Shown piece after piece: positions 35,574 through 44,516 of a stretch of 64,000 bases of DNA. This DNA is from Methylopila sp. Yamaguchi (GTDB taxonomy: Bacteria; Pseudomonadota; Alphaproteobacteria; Rhizobiales; Methylopilaceae): assembly GCF_002897035.1 (NCBI RefSeq), contig NZ_BAUX01000004.1, positions 1 to 64,000 of the forward strand. Direction: 5' to 3'. Position 1 is the stretch's first letter, and each line of letters opens with the position of its first letter. The notes under the pieces were generated by a model, which was not told the DNA's origin, searched no databases, and was given only the letters and a program-made list of their open reading frames with translations. The translations under genes were made by a program, and so were the position numbers.

Positions 35574-36947
35574 ATGGGCTGGCTCTCGCACCCCGCGACC
35601 TACCGCGCCGTCTGGCGCTGGCATTTCTACGCGGGGCTCATCGTCGCTCCGTTCCTCCTGATCCTCAGCGTGACGGGCGCGATCTACCTCTTCAACGACG
35701 AGATCAACGACGTTCTCCATGCGGAGAAGCGCATCGTGGCGCCACATGCGTCGTCCTTGCCGCTGAGCCGCCTGATCGCAGCCGCCGAGGCGAGCGTGCC
35801 GGGGGGGAAGGCGACGCGCATCGACACCTGGAGCGCGCCTGACCGGAGCGCCGAGGTCTTCGTGACCGGCACGGAGGGACCCCAGCGGCGGGTCTTCGTC
35901 GATCCCGGGACAGGAGCGGCGCTCGGGTCCTACGTCTACGAGCGCACGCTCGTCGGCTTCGCCGACCGCTTCCACGGTTCGCTCATGTTGGGGACCGTCG
36001 GCGACGGCGTGGTGGAGCTCGCCGCCTGCTGGGGCGTCGTGCTGATCGTGACCGGCCTTTACCTCTGGTGGCCGCGGGGCGTCCGCGGCTTCGCGGAGGC
36101 GCTGACGCCGCGGCTCCGCGCGCGCGGCCGCCCGTTCTGGAAGAGCCTGCACGCGGTGATCGGCGTTTGGACCGCGGGGCTGATCCTGTTTCTCATCCTC
36201 ACCGGCCTGCCCTGGGCCAACGTCTGGGGAACGCTGCTTAGGGCGGGGACCGACGTCGCAGGCGTGGGCTATCCCACCAGCCACCGCAGCCACGGCTCCG
36301 TGCCGGCCTCCGGCCAGACCCTGAAGCAGGCGACCGGCGAGACGCCCTGGACCCTCGAAAACGCGCCAATGCCGTCCTCCGGCGACCACGCCGCCCACCA
36401 CGGCGCGGCCCATGCCGCGCCGACGGAGCCTGGGGCGCGGCCGATCGGCGTCGATCGCGCCGCGGAAGTTCTGGCCGGGGCCGGCATGGCGCATCCCTAC
36501 CGGCTGTCGCTGCCGAACGGCCCGACCGGCGTGTTCTCCGCCTACACCTACCCCGACCAGCCGGAGGGGCAGCGCACGATCCAGATCGACCAGTACTCCG
36601 GCCGCATCCTCAACGACGTGGGCTTCCAGGATTACGGGCTGGCGGCGAAGGCGGTGGAGCTTGGCGTCCAGCTGCACATGGGGAACTACTTCGGCCGGGC
36701 GAACCAGATCGTGATGCTGTTCGCCTGCCTCGGCGCGGCCGCGCTTTCGATCACGGGTCCCGTCATGTGGTGGCGCCGCCGGCCGGCGGGCGGCCTCGGC
36801 GCGCCGCGTCCGCTGGCGCCCGCCCGCACGCGGACGGTCGCGCTGATCACGCTCGCGCTCGGCGTCGCGTTCCCGCTGGCGGGCGGGTCGCTGCTGGCGG
36901 CGCTGGCGATCGACCGCTGGGCGGGCAGGCGCCGAGCGGAGGGGTGA
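35574..36947 (+). CDS. PepSY-associated inner-membrane protein (PiuB-like)
   Basis: A 457-residue membrane protein of the PepSY-associated helix family. The first helix reads WRWHFYAGLIVAPFLLILSV with GAIYLF following, the family hallmark; two helices follow near 140-160 and 190-210, and two more lie near the C-terminus. Family members next to siderophore receptors are thought to help periplasmic iron reduction or siderophore handling. A His-rich loop (GDHAAHHGAAHAA) near residue 275 could bind metal. The start at 35574 lies 11 nt after the receptor stop with GAGGGAGG as ribosome-binding site, so the genes are an operon. Confidence 0.88.
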   Translation: MGWLSHPATYRAVWRWHFYAGLIVAPFLLILSVTGAIYLFNDEINDVLHAEKRIVAPHASSLPLSRLIAAAEASVPGGKATRIDTWSAPDRSAEVFVTGTEGPQRRVFVDPGTGAALGSYVYERTLVGFADRFHGSLMLGTVGDGVVELAACWGVVLIVTGLYLWWPRGVRGFAEALTPRLRARGRPFWKSLHAVIGVWTAGLILFLILTGLPWANVWGTLLRAGTDVAGVGYPTSHRSHGSVPASGQTLKQATGETPWTLENAPMPSSGDHAAHHGAAHAAPTEPGARPIGVDRAAEVLAGAGMAHPYRLSLPNGPTGVFSAYTYPDQPEGQRTIQIDQYSGRILNDVGFQDYGLAAKAVELGVQLHMGNYFGRANQIVMLFACLGAAALSITGPVMWWRRRPAGGLGAPRPLAPARTRTVALITLALGVAFPLAGGSLLAALAIDRWAGRRRAEG

Positions 36948-36965
36948 TCACGCCCGGCGCGTCAA

Positions 36966-36995
36966 CCGGCGGTTACCCCGGCGTTAACCCGCCGG
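36966..36995. terminator. hairpin between convergent genes
   Basis: CCGGCGGTTA (36966-36975) pairs with TAACCCGCCGG (36985-36995) with a one-base bulge. It lies between the stop codons of the PepSY gene (+) and the SDR gene (-). It lacks T-runs on either side, but its position suggests a shared transcription end. Confidence 0.5.
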
Positions 36996-37007
36996 CTCGG
37001 CTCGGCG

Positions 37008-37769
37008 TCAGAACTGGACGCCGCGCGTCAACGCGCCGTCGACCACAAGGTTGGAGCCGGTGATGAAGCTCGCCGCGGGGCTCGCGAGGAAGACCGCGGC
37101 GTTCGCCATCTCCTGCGGAGTTCCCATCCGGCCGGTCGGGTTCAGCGCAAGCGCGGTCGCGAACAGCTCCGGATTGCCGGTCTCGATCTGCTCCCAGACG
37201 CCGCCCTTGAAGTAGGTGTTGCCCGGCGAGACGCTGTTCGCCCTGATGTTCTTGGCCGCGAGCTGGTAGGCGACGCCTTGCGTGTAGTGGATCAGCGCCG
37301 CCTTGAACGTGCCGTAGGGACCCGCCGCGAAGTCGATTTCGCGGCCCGAAACGCTCGAGATCGTGACGATCGCCGCGGCGGAGCTCGCCTCCAGATGGGG
37401 CAGGGCGGCGTCCACGAGCCGCACCGTCCCCATCATGTCGGTCGCGAACGACGCCTGCCAGCTCGCCTCGTCGTTCCCGATCGCGAGCGCGCTGACGTTC
37501 GCGACCACGATGTCGACCCCTCCGAATTCCGCCGCCGTCGCCTCCACCCAGGCGGCGACCGCTGCGCCGTCGGCGACGTCGAGCGCCCGGCCGAGCGTCT
37601 TCACGCCCGTCCGGGTGAGCTCCGCCGCGGCGGTCTCGACCTCGGCGGCGTTGCGCGCGCAGATCGAGACGTTGGCGCCCTCGGCGGCGAGCGTCTCGGC
37701 GATGGCGCGGCCGATGCCCTTGGTGCCGCCGGAGACCAAGGCGTTGAGGCCCTTGAGCTTCAGGTCCAT
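37008..37769 (-). CDS. short-chain dehydrogenase/reductase
   Basis: A classical SDR of 253 residues. The cofactor site is SGGTKGIGRA at about 13-22, the NNAG-like motif is VVANVSALA, the catalytic Ser lies in TISSVSG, and the Tyr/Lys pair is YGTFK (Y-x3-K) in GPYGTFKAAL. The substrate is unknown. It follows fmdA by 10 nt on the same strand, at the end of the urtABCDE-fmdA group, so it may handle a product of amide breakdown or simply ride along. Length and motifs are complete. Confidence 0.9.
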   Translation of the reverse strand: MDLKLKGLNALVSGGTKGIGRAIAETLAAEGANVSICARNAAEVETAAAELTRTGVKTLGRALDVADGAAVAAWVEATAAEFGGVDIVVANVSALAIGNDEASWQASFATDMMGTVRLVDAALPHLEASSAAAIVTISSVSGREIDFAAGPYGTFKAALIHYTQGVAYQLAAKNIRANSVSPGNTYFKGGVWEQIETGNPELFATALALNPTGRMGTPQEMANAAVFLASPAASFITGSNLVVDGALTRGVQF

Positions 37770-37779
37770 GGCCGCGCCC

Positions 37780-38718
37780 TCAGATGACGGATTTCGGGAG
37801 CATCATGTGTATGCCCTTGTTGCCGTCGACGAGCTGCGTCACCCGCAGGTTTCCGGCCAGCGAACACAGCATGTAGGCCTGGTTGCGGGACAGGTTCGAG
37901 CGCAGGCAGACGTGGTGCACCATCTCGCGCACGGCCTGCTTGGCCGCGTCGTCCAGGTCCTCGTCGAGGCCGATCGACATCAGGTGGGTCTCGGTCTCGG
38001 CGAAGGGGAAGTCGATCGCCATGTCCTTCCGGACGGTGAGCCGGAACGTGCCCTCGATGCCCATTTCGAGCGCCGTGATGCAGACCTCGCCATCGCCCTG
38101 CACGCCGTGGCCGTCGCCGGCGAAGAACAGCGCGCCCTCGTTGAAGACGGGGAGGTAGAGCGTCGTGCCCTCCTTCAGCTCCTTGTTGTCCATGTTGCCG
38201 CCGAAGGCGCGCGGCACGGGCGAGCCGCAGCGGCCCCAGGCCGGCGGCGGGGCGACGCCCAGAATCCCGAAGAACGGATCGAGCGGCACGTCCACGCCCC
38301 AGGGCAGGGTGCAGACGTTCTTCGCCGGGTCGATCGTCGGGTGGATGGTCTCATAGTCGGTGAACTCGTCCGGCAGCGTGCCCAGCAGCGGCAGGATGGC
38401 GACGAAGCCCCAGTCCATCGTCGGCTTCGCCGAGAGGATCTCCACCTGCAGCGTGTCGCCGGGCTGAGCGCCTTCGACATAGACTGGCCCGGTGATGAAG
38501 TGCGGTCCGCCGCCCTGGGTCAGCGTGTCGAGCGCCGCCATGTAGTCGGCCGGCACGCGCGAGGCGTCGGGCGGGAGGCATTCCTTGCCGCCTGCCGGGA
38601 ACGACGTCAGCGTCACCGTATCGCCCGACGCGATCTTCACGACGGGCTTCAGCGCCGAGTCGAGATAGCCCCAGACCATGTTTTCGGGCGCGGACGAGAT
38701 GACGTGGTGCTTGGACAT
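37780..38718 (-). CDS. fmdA: acetamidase/formamidase family amidohydrolase
   Basis: Hydrolyses formamide or a similar short amide to ammonia and the acid. The 312-residue protein belongs to the acetamidase/formamidase family: the metal- and substrate-site segments include SGDTVTLTSFPAGG, GPVYVEGAQPGDTLQVEIL and FAGDGHGVQGDGEVCITALE, which match the usual HAxQGDGE-type motif. It is on the short side for the family (about 300-400). It lies immediately downstream of urtABCDE on the same strand, 21 nt from urtE. This suggests that the transporter carries a short amide rather than, or as well as, urea. Confidence 0.9.
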   Translation of the reverse strand: MSKHHVISSAPENMVWGYLDSALKPVVKIASGDTVTLTSFPAGGKECLPPDASRVPADYMAALDTLTQGGGPHFITGPVYVEGAQPGDTLQVEILSAKPTMDWGFVAILPLLGTLPDEFTDYETIHPTIDPAKNVCTLPWGVDVPLDPFFGILGVAPPPAWGRCGSPVPRAFGGNMDNKELKEGTTLYLPVFNEGALFFAGDGHGVQGDGEVCITALEMGIEGTFRLTVRKDMAIDFPFAETETHLMSIGLDEDLDDAAKQAVREMVHHVCLRSNLSRNQAYMLCSLAGNLRVTQLVDGNKGIHMMLPKSVI

Positions 38719-38739
38719 GCGTGCCTCGGATGCTTGAAA

Positions 38740-39432
38740 TCAGACGGACATGAAGCGGGAGAGCCGCTCGCGGCTCATCGCGGACTGGGGGCCCTGGTCG
38801 ACGACCTGGCCGCGCGACAGCACGACGAAGCCGTCGGCGACCGCGGCGGCGAAATCGAGATACTGTTCAACCAGCAGGATCGAGAGCGCGCCCTTGAGGC
38901 GCTTCAACACGTCCTCGATGAGCTGGACGATCGAGGGCTGAATGCCCTCGGTCGGCTCGTCGAGGATGAGGAGCTTCGGCTTCGTCGCCAGCGCGCGGGC
39001 GAGCGCCAGCTGCTGCTGCTGGCCGCCGGACAGGGCGCCCCCGCGTCGCTCGGCCATTTCGCCGAGCACGGGGAAGAGCGCGACCATTTCGTCGAAGGCG
39101 GCCTGCGTCGGCCGACCGTGGGCGCGGGCGGCGACCAGGACGTTCTCCCGCACCGTGAGCTCGGCGAAGATCTCGCGGCCTTGCGGAACATAGGCGACGC
39201 CCGCGAGGGAACGGCGGTGGTTCGCGGCCCGCGTCACGTCCAGCCCGTCCAGCGCGATGCGCCCGCGCGTGACCGGCAGCACCCCCGCGAGGCACTTGAG
39301 CAAGGTCGACTTGCCCGCGCCGTTGCGGCCGAGCACCGCAAGGCACTGGCCCGGCTCGACCTCGAAGGAGACGCCCCGCAGCGCCTGGGCGCTGCCGTAA
39401 TGCTGATCGAGTCCGGCGACGGTGAGCTTCAT
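38740..39432 (-). CDS. urtE: urea/short-chain amide ABC transporter ATPase UrtE
   Basis: LivF-class ATPase of 230 residues with Walker A GRNGAGKSTLLKC, signature LSGGQQQQLALARAL, Walker B LLILDEPTEGIQP and H-region LLVEQYLDF. The TEGIQPSIV stretch after Walker B is typical of UrtE. It follows urtD at 6 nt. Together UrtA-E form an ATP-driven high-affinity importer. Confidence 0.92.
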   Translation of the reverse strand: MKLTVAGLDQHYGSAQALRGVSFEVEPGQCLAVLGRNGAGKSTLLKCLAGVLPVTRGRIALDGLDVTRAANHRRSLAGVAYVPQGREIFAELTVRENVLVAARAHGRPTQAAFDEMVALFPVLGEMAERRGGALSGGQQQQLALARALATKPKLLILDEPTEGIQPSIVQLIEDVLKRLKGALSILLVEQYLDFAAAVADGFVVLSRGQVVDQGPQSAMSRERLSRFMSV

Positions 39433-39438
39433 CGCCCT

Positions 39439-40149
39439 CTAGCGCCCCAGATAGACGTCGACGACGGCGGCGTCGGCGCGGGCGCGGGCCATGGAGCCCT
39501 CGAACAGCGTGCGGCCCTCGTGCAGCACCGTCACCCGATCCGAAATCCGCTCGACGAAGTCCATGTCGTGCTCGACCACGATGATCGCGCGCCCGGGGCT
39601 GCGCAGCGCCTTCACGAGCGCCGCGGTGCGCTCCGTCTCCTCGTCGGTCAGGCCGGCCACCGGCTCGTCCAGCATCAGCACCTTCGGCTCTGCGACCACC
39701 ACCATCGCGATCTCCAGCCACTGCTTCTGGCCATGGGCGAGTTCGCCTGCGAGCCGGTCGGCGTCGCCGGCGAGCCCCACCGTCTCCAGCATCCGAGCCA
39801 CCTTCTCCGGCCCGTCGGGAGCGGGCTTGGCTCCGAGGCCAATCGCGACGTTGTCGCGGACGGTCAAAGCCTCGAACACGCTGGGCTTCTGGAATTTGCG
39901 CCGGACGCCGGACCGGGCGATCTCCGCCTCGCTCGCGCGCGTCAGCTCCATGGTCTCGTCGAACAGCACGCGGCCGGCCTTGGCGCGGCTCACGCCCGAG
40001 ATCACGTCGAGCAGCGTGGTCTTGCCCGCGCCGTTCGGCCCTACGACGCCGCGCACTTCGCCGTAGTCGATCGCGAGCGACAGGTCGTTCAGCGCGCGGA
40101 AGCGCCCGAACTCGACGGTGAGCCCCTCGATCAACACCGCTACGGTCAT
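39439..40149 (-). CDS. urtD: urea/short-chain amide ABC transporter ATPase UrtD
   Basis: LivG-class ATPase of 236 residues. Motifs are Walker A GPNGAGKTTLLDV, Q-loop RKFQKPSVFEALTV, the weakened signature LAHGQKQWLEIAM typical of UrtD, Walker B VLMLDEPVAGLT, and H-loop VVEHDMDFV. RRKFQKPSVFE is characteristic of UrtD. It ends in DVYLGR, a common LivG/UrtD terminus. The start ATG at 40149 lies 10 nt after the urtC stop. Confidence 0.93.
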   Translation of the reverse strand: MTVAVLIEGLTVEFGRFRALNDLSLAIDYGEVRGVVGPNGAGKTTLLDVISGVSRAKAGRVLFDETMELTRASEAEIARSGVRRKFQKPSVFEALTVRDNVAIGLGAKPAPDGPEKVARMLETVGLAGDADRLAGELAHGQKQWLEIAMVVVAEPKVLMLDEPVAGLTDEETERTAALVKALRSPGRAIIVVEHDMDFVERISDRVTVLHEGRTLFEGSMARARADAAVVDVYLGR

Positions 40150-40159
40150 GGCGTCATGC

Positions 40160-41269
40160 TCATGGCGTCGCGTCCCTCGCTTCGAGGGCCCGCGAGCGGG
40201 ACAGCAGCGTGGGCTTCCATTTGCCGAGGTCGAGCAGCCCGTTGGGGAAGATCAACGCGACCACGACGACAAGCGCCGCGAGCACGAAGGGCCAGAGCTC
40301 CGGCAGGCTCGCCGACAGCGCGAACTTCACCGCGTTGACCAGCACCGCGCCGATGATCGCGCCGGCGAGGCGGCCGCGACCTCCGATCGCGCACCAGACC
40401 GCGATCTCGATCGAGAGCTCCGGCGAGAGCACCCGCGGATTGATGATGCCGACCTGCGGCACGTAGAGGAGACCCGCGAGCGCGGCCAGCACGGCGGAGA
40501 GGCACCACACCTTGAGCTTCAGCCGCAGCGTCTCGTAGCCGAGCGACCGCAACCGCACCTCGTCGTCGCGCGTCGCGACCAGCAGGCGGCCGAACCGGCC
40601 TATCATCAACAGCCGGCAGGCGACCAGCGCCGCGAGGAGCACGAGAACGGAAGCGAGCGCGAGGCCCTTCGTCACCGCCGGGTCCTGGATGGGAACTCCG
40701 AACACGACCTGAAACCCGGTCATGCCGTTGTTGCCGCCAAAGCCGGTGTCATTGCGGAACATCAGCAGCATCGCGACGTAGACCAGCGCCTGCGTGATGA
40801 TCGCGAAGTAGACCCCGCTGACCCGCGAGCGGAACGAGGCCCAGCCGAACACGAAGGCGACCGCGAAGCTGACGCCCATTGCGGCGAGCAGCGCGACGGG
40901 AAAGCTCTCGAGCGGCCCCCACCAGCCGGGGAGCGCCTTCCAGCCCATGAACTGCACGATGTCGGGCGTGACGCCGGTCTCCGCGACCGAGCGCTCCAGG
41001 AGGTGCATGCCGACGACGTAGCCGCCGATCGCGAAGAACAGGCCATGACCTAGGCTCAGGATGCCGGCGTAGCCCCAGATCAGGTCGAGCGCGAGCGCGA
41101 GCAGCGCGAAGCAGGCGAGTTGGCCGATCGTGTTGACGCGGTAGCCGGACAGGCCGCCCCCGGCCACAACCGCGGCGGTCGCGACGAGCGCCAGCGCCAC
41201 GGCGACGACCATCCGGTCGTCCGCCGCCCGGGCGAGGAGGCTGCGCTTTGGCGCGATCGCCGCGCTCAC
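40160..41269 (-). CDS. urtC: urea/short-chain amide ABC transporter permease UrtC
   Basis: LivM-class permease of 369 residues with about nine membrane helices. Conserved segments are LDLIWGYAGILSLGHGLFFAIG near 70-90, RSRVSGVYFAIITQALVY, and the EAA-like loop ATRDDEVRLRSLGY. The GTG start at 41269 overlaps the urtB stop by 4 nt (GTGA). The WGPLESFPVAL segment between helices is typical of UrtC. It forms the membrane channel with UrtB. Confidence 0.93.
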   Translation of the reverse strand: MSAAIAPKRSLLARAADDRMVVAVALALVATAAVVAGGGLSGYRVNTIGQLACFALLALALDLIWGYAGILSLGHGLFFAIGGYVVGMHLLERSVAETGVTPDIVQFMGWKALPGWWGPLESFPVALLAAMGVSFAVAFVFGWASFRSRVSGVYFAIITQALVYVAMLLMFRNDTGFGGNNGMTGFQVVFGVPIQDPAVTKGLALASVLVLLAALVACRLLMIGRFGRLLVATRDDEVRLRSLGYETLRLKLKVWCLSAVLAALAGLLYVPQVGIINPRVLSPELSIEIAVWCAIGGRGRLAGAIIGAVLVNAVKFALSASLPELWPFVLAALVVVVALIFPNGLLDLGKWKPTLLSRSRALEARDATP

Positions 41270-42876
41270 TTGCGGCGCCCCTTCACGGCGTAGAGGCCCT
41301 CGGGGCGCCACTGCAGGAAGCCGACGATCATCAGCAGGACGATGACCTTGGCGGCGACCGCGCCGTAGAGCGGCTCGATCAGGACGTTGATCTGGCCGAC
41401 GCCGAGCGCGGCCACCACAGTGCCGGCCAGCGTGCCGACGCCGCCGAGCACTACGACCATGAAGCTGTCGATGACGAAGTTGGAGCCCATCTGCGGGTTC
41501 ACGTTGTAGATCGGGCAAAGCGCGAGGCCGGCCAGGCCGGCGAGCCCCGAACCGAGGCCGAAGGCCATCATGTCGACCCGCCGCGTCGGCACGCCGATGC
41601 AGCCCGCCATGGCGCGGTTCTGGGTCACGGCGCGGATGTTCAGGCCAAGCGGCGTGCGCTTCAGCACGGCCCAGGTGGCGACCAGCGTGACGCCCGCGAA
41701 GACGATTGCGAACAGCCGGTTCCAGGTGACGATGAAATCGCCGACGAGCAGCTTGCCGCCGGCGAGCCAGCTCGGGGTGACGAACTGAAGGTTCTGCGTG
41801 CCGACGCCGACCCGCACGAGGTTCACGATCAGCAGGCTTACCGCCCAGGTCGCGAGCAGCGTCATCAGCGGCCGAGTGTAGAGCCGCCGGACGAGCGTCG
41901 CCTCGAGCGCCACGCCGACCGCGGCGATTGCCAGGAACACGACGGGGATGGCGAGGATCAGGTACCAGTCGAGCAGACCGGGGGCGACCGCGCGCAGCGT
42001 CTCCTGCACGGCGTAGGCGACGTAGGCGCCCAGCATGATGAACTCGCCCTGGGCGAGGTTGATCACGCCCATGAGCCCGAAGATGATGGCTAGGCCGACC
42101 GCCGCCATGAACAAAATCGAGGCGAAGGACAGGCCGTTGTAGAGCGTGTTCGCGACGGACGAGACGCGCAGCCAGCGGTCGATCGAGGCGAGGCCGGCGT
42201 CGACCGCCGCGGCGAACACAGGCTCCTTCGCGTAGGCCGGATCGCTCTTGAGCGCCGCGATCTGGGTCTCGGCGCGCCGGCTGGGCTGGGCGGCGATGCG
42301 TTCGATCGCGGCGATCCGCTTGGCGACGTCGGACGAATTGAGCAGCGCGCTCTGGCCGACGCCGAGGATCTGCTCCTTCAGGCCTGCGTCCGGCTCGCGG
42401 GCGGCTGCGGTCTCGAACAGCTCCGGCGGAAGGCTCGCGGCGCGGCGTTCGAGGGCGCGCAGCGCGGCCGCACGTTCACCCGCCGTCGCGCCCGCGAACA
42501 GGGTCGCTGCGGCGCGGGCGGTCTCGACCAGGGGGCGGTTCTTGAGGCTGAGCACCGGCGCGGAGCCGTCCGCCGGCGCGGCCTTGGCGAGCGTGGCCGC
42601 GTCGATGAAGCCGGAGGGGCTTTCGATCGTCGAGGCGCGGGCCCCGCACCGGATCGTCTTGTCGAGCAGGGCGCCGGTCAGCGTCGCCGCCCAGGCTGCG
42701 TCTTCGGGCGTTGCGGAAGAGGCGCCGGCGGTGAGGGTCGCCGCCGCTTCGCTCAGGCCCGCCGCGCCGGAGCACGCCTGGGTCGCGATCTGCGCCCGGT
42801 CGTGGGCGAGGGCGGGGGAGTGCCACGCCGCGGCGAGCGCCAGAAGCAGCAGACCGAGGCGCCGGCCCATGCGCAT
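41266..42876 (-). CDS. urtB: urea/short-chain amide ABC transporter permease UrtB
   Basis: A 536-residue LivH-class permease that, unlike plain LivH, has an N-terminal periplasmic domain of about 230 residues after a signal-like helix (GLLLLALAAAWHSPALA). This extension, with repeated Ala-rich helices, is diagnostic of UrtB. The membrane part begins ANTLYNGLSFASILFMAAVG and contains GVINLAQGEFIMLGAY and NRAMAGCIGVPTRRVD. The start could be 42876 or the Met two residues later; either lies about 15-20 nt after the urtA stop. Confidence 0.93.
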   Translation of the reverse strand: MRMGRRLGLLLLALAAAWHSPALAHDRAQIATQACSGAAGLSEAAATLTAGASSATPEDAAWAATLTGALLDKTIRCGARASTIESPSGFIDAATLAKAAPADGSAPVLSLKNRPLVETARAAATLFAGATAGERAAALRALERRAASLPPELFETAAAREPDAGLKEQILGVGQSALLNSSDVAKRIAAIERIAAQPSRRAETQIAALKSDPAYAKEPVFAAAVDAGLASIDRWLRVSSVANTLYNGLSFASILFMAAVGLAIIFGLMGVINLAQGEFIMLGAYVAYAVQETLRAVAPGLLDWYLILAIPVVFLAIAAVGVALEATLVRRLYTRPLMTLLATWAVSLLIVNLVRVGVGTQNLQFVTPSWLAGGKLLVGDFIVTWNRLFAIVFAGVTLVATWAVLKRTPLGLNIRAVTQNRAMAGCIGVPTRRVDMMAFGLGSGLAGLAGLALCPIYNVNPQMGSNFVIDSFMVVVLGGVGTLAGTVVAALGVGQINVLIEPLYGAVAAKVIVLLMIVGFLQWRPEGLYAVKGRRK

Positions 42877-42890
42877 GCGGACGGCCTCGC

Positions 42891-44141
42891 TCAGCCGAAC
42901 GGGCTCATCGGCACGGGCTTCGGCGTGTCCTTGGACTGCCACAGCACGTCGAAGCCCTGCGCTTCGTTGACCGAGCCGATGAAGACCCCGCGCGAGACGT
43001 AGTTGTTCTCTGCGGTCATCCCGATCTTGTAGCCCGAGGGGCAGTCGAAGCTGAGCCCGGCAAAGGCCTTGCGGACCTCCGGCACGTCGAAGGAGCCCGC
43101 CTTTTTCGCGGCCATCGCCCAGAGGTGGACGGCGTCGTAGGTCGAGACCATCGGATCGATGGCGACGTCGGGAGAGAAGGGCACCTTTTCCTTGGCGACG
43201 AAGTCCTTCCAGCCGGACAGGAACTTGACGTTGGCCTCGCCCTTCGCCTGCTGCAGGTAGGCCCAGCAGTTGAGGTGGCCGACGAGCTTCTTGGTGTCGA
43301 GGCCTTCGAGGTCGGCCTCGACCATGTCGAGGCCGAGGATCGGCACGTCGGTCGCGGTGATGCCCTGGTTCGCGAACTCGCGGAGGAAGTCGGGGATCGA
43401 GGAGCCGACCACGGTCAGCACCACGACGCACTTGCCGCCCGGAGCGTCGGCGAAGGCGCGCACCTGGTTCACCAGGGTCTGGAAGTTCGAGAAGGAGAAC
43501 GGGACGTACTCCTCCTTCCACGCGCTCTCGTCGATGCCCTTGGACTTCCAGTAGCCCTTGAGCTGCTTGTTGATGGTGCGCGGCCAGACGTAGTCCGAGC
43601 CGATCATGAAGAAGCGCTTGGCCTCCACGCCGTCCGGGCTCATGAGGTAGTCAACAGCGGGAAGCACGGAGCTCGCCGGCGGCGAGTTCACGTAGACGAC
43701 GTTCTTGGAGTTCTCGTCGCCCTCGAAGTGCAGAGGGTAGAACAGAAGGCCGTCGTTCTGCTCGACGACCGGCAGCACGGTCTTGCGCGACACGCTGGTC
43801 CAGCAGCCGAACAGCGCCGCGACCTTGGTCTCCGTCAGCATCTGACGACCGACCTGCGCATAGAGCGGCCAGTCGGAGGCGGGGTCCGACGCCACGACCT
43901 CGACCGTCTTGCCGTTCACGCCGCCGGCTGCGTTGATTTCGGCGGCCGCCATCTTGGCCACGTAGTTCAGCCGGCCCTCGAGGTTCGCCATCGTGCCGGA
44001 GGAGGAGAACAGGCAGCCCAGCTTGACGGTGTCGGCGGCGTTGGCGGAGCGGATGAACGCGGGGGCGCCGAGCGGCAGCGCCGCGCCCGCGGCGAGCGCG
44101 CCGGAGGTCTGGAGGAAGGTGCGGCGGGTGAAGATGCTCAT
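42891..44141 (-). CDS. urtA: urea/short-chain amide ABC transporter substrate-binding protein UrtA
   Basis: Periplasmic binding protein, 416 residues. A twin-arginine signal (TRRTFLQTSGALAAGAALPLG, cleavage near SANAAD) means export by Tat. Family features are GCWTSVSRKTVLPVVE and GLLFYPLHFEGDE near 120-145. C-terminal to these lies the usual periplasmic type I fold. It heads urtABCDE-fmdA-SDR. The start at 44141 is fixed by the signal peptide. A palindrome and a weak terminator-like hairpin lie in its leader. Confidence 0.94.
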   Translation of the reverse strand: MSIFTRRTFLQTSGALAAGAALPLGAPAFIRSANAADTVKLGCLFSSSGTMANLEGRLNYVAKMAAAEINAAGGVNGKTVEVVASDPASDWPLYAQVGRQMLTETKVAALFGCWTSVSRKTVLPVVEQNDGLLFYPLHFEGDENSKNVVYVNSPPASSVLPAVDYLMSPDGVEAKRFFMIGSDYVWPRTINKQLKGYWKSKGIDESAWKEEYVPFSFSNFQTLVNQVRAFADAPGGKCVVVLTVVGSSIPDFLREFANQGITATDVPILGLDMVEADLEGLDTKKLVGHLNCWAYLQQAKGEANVKFLSGWKDFVAKEKVPFSPDVAIDPMVSTYDAVHLWAMAAKKAGSFDVPEVRKAFAGLSFDCPSGYKIGMTAENNYVSRGVFIGSVNEAQGFDVLWQSKDTPKPVPMSPFG

Positions 44142-44225
44142 CGGACTGGCCTCGCGACGACGGGATGGATCCGGTCGCCGTGAATTTGGCGACGTCAGGC
44201 AAGCATCGACAAGATCAAATAAAAA

Positions 44226-44240
44226 CGGCGTCCGCCGCCG
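44226..44240 (-). terminator. weak terminator-like hairpin in the urtA leader
   Basis: On the minus strand CGGCG-GCGGA-CGCCG is followed by TTTTTATTT (44217-44225). The stem is only 5 bp, so it may be an attenuator or chance. It is 85 nt before the urtA start. Confidence 0.35.
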
Positions 44241-44271
44241 AAATGAGCATCCGCGCGGCCGACCGCGCCCG

Positions 44272-44287
44272 ATGTCAAAAGTGACAT
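44272..44287. promoter_or_regulatory. operator-like palindrome between urtA and the OrfA-like gene
   Basis: ATGTCA and TGACAT are separated by AAAG, a perfect 6-bp inverted repeat. Its position between divergent genes, one of which encodes a helix-turn-helix protein, suggests a repressor or activator site. The binding protein is unknown. Confidence 0.5.
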
Positions 44288-44516
44288 GCGGCGTCGCGTC
44301 CGGAGCAGGTGGGCGTGAGCGGCGCCGCCTTCCGCTCCCTCTCAGTTTTCCCCAGATACGGACCGTGCGCGTAGATCGAGAAAGGCGCCGGACTCGTGCG
44401 ATCCGGGATTGCGCCGCGCGGGCGGCAGGATCATGCTGCCTTTCAGTTGAGCAGGCCCAAGGGCTGCGCATGACCATCGCCGCCGCCCTGAGACGCCGGA
44501 ACGGAGGCTTGAGACC

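Larger units (their letters stand above)
44142..44516. other. 375-nt divergent control region between urtA and the OrfA-like gene
   Basis: It is AT-richer than its flanks near 44210-44225. It holds a perfect inverted repeat ATGTCA-AAAG-TGACAT at 44272-44287, roughly central, and a 5-bp stem CGGCG/CGCCG (44226-44240) followed on the minus strand by TTTTTATTT. No coding frame here is convincing. Promoters for both flanking genes should lie here, but I cannot place them with confidence. Confidence 0.55.

Noticed and set aside
37363-40338. Long plus-strand open frame across fmdA, urtE and urtD
   Set aside because: Spans three well-supported minus-strand genes and their boundaries; composition is antisense-like.
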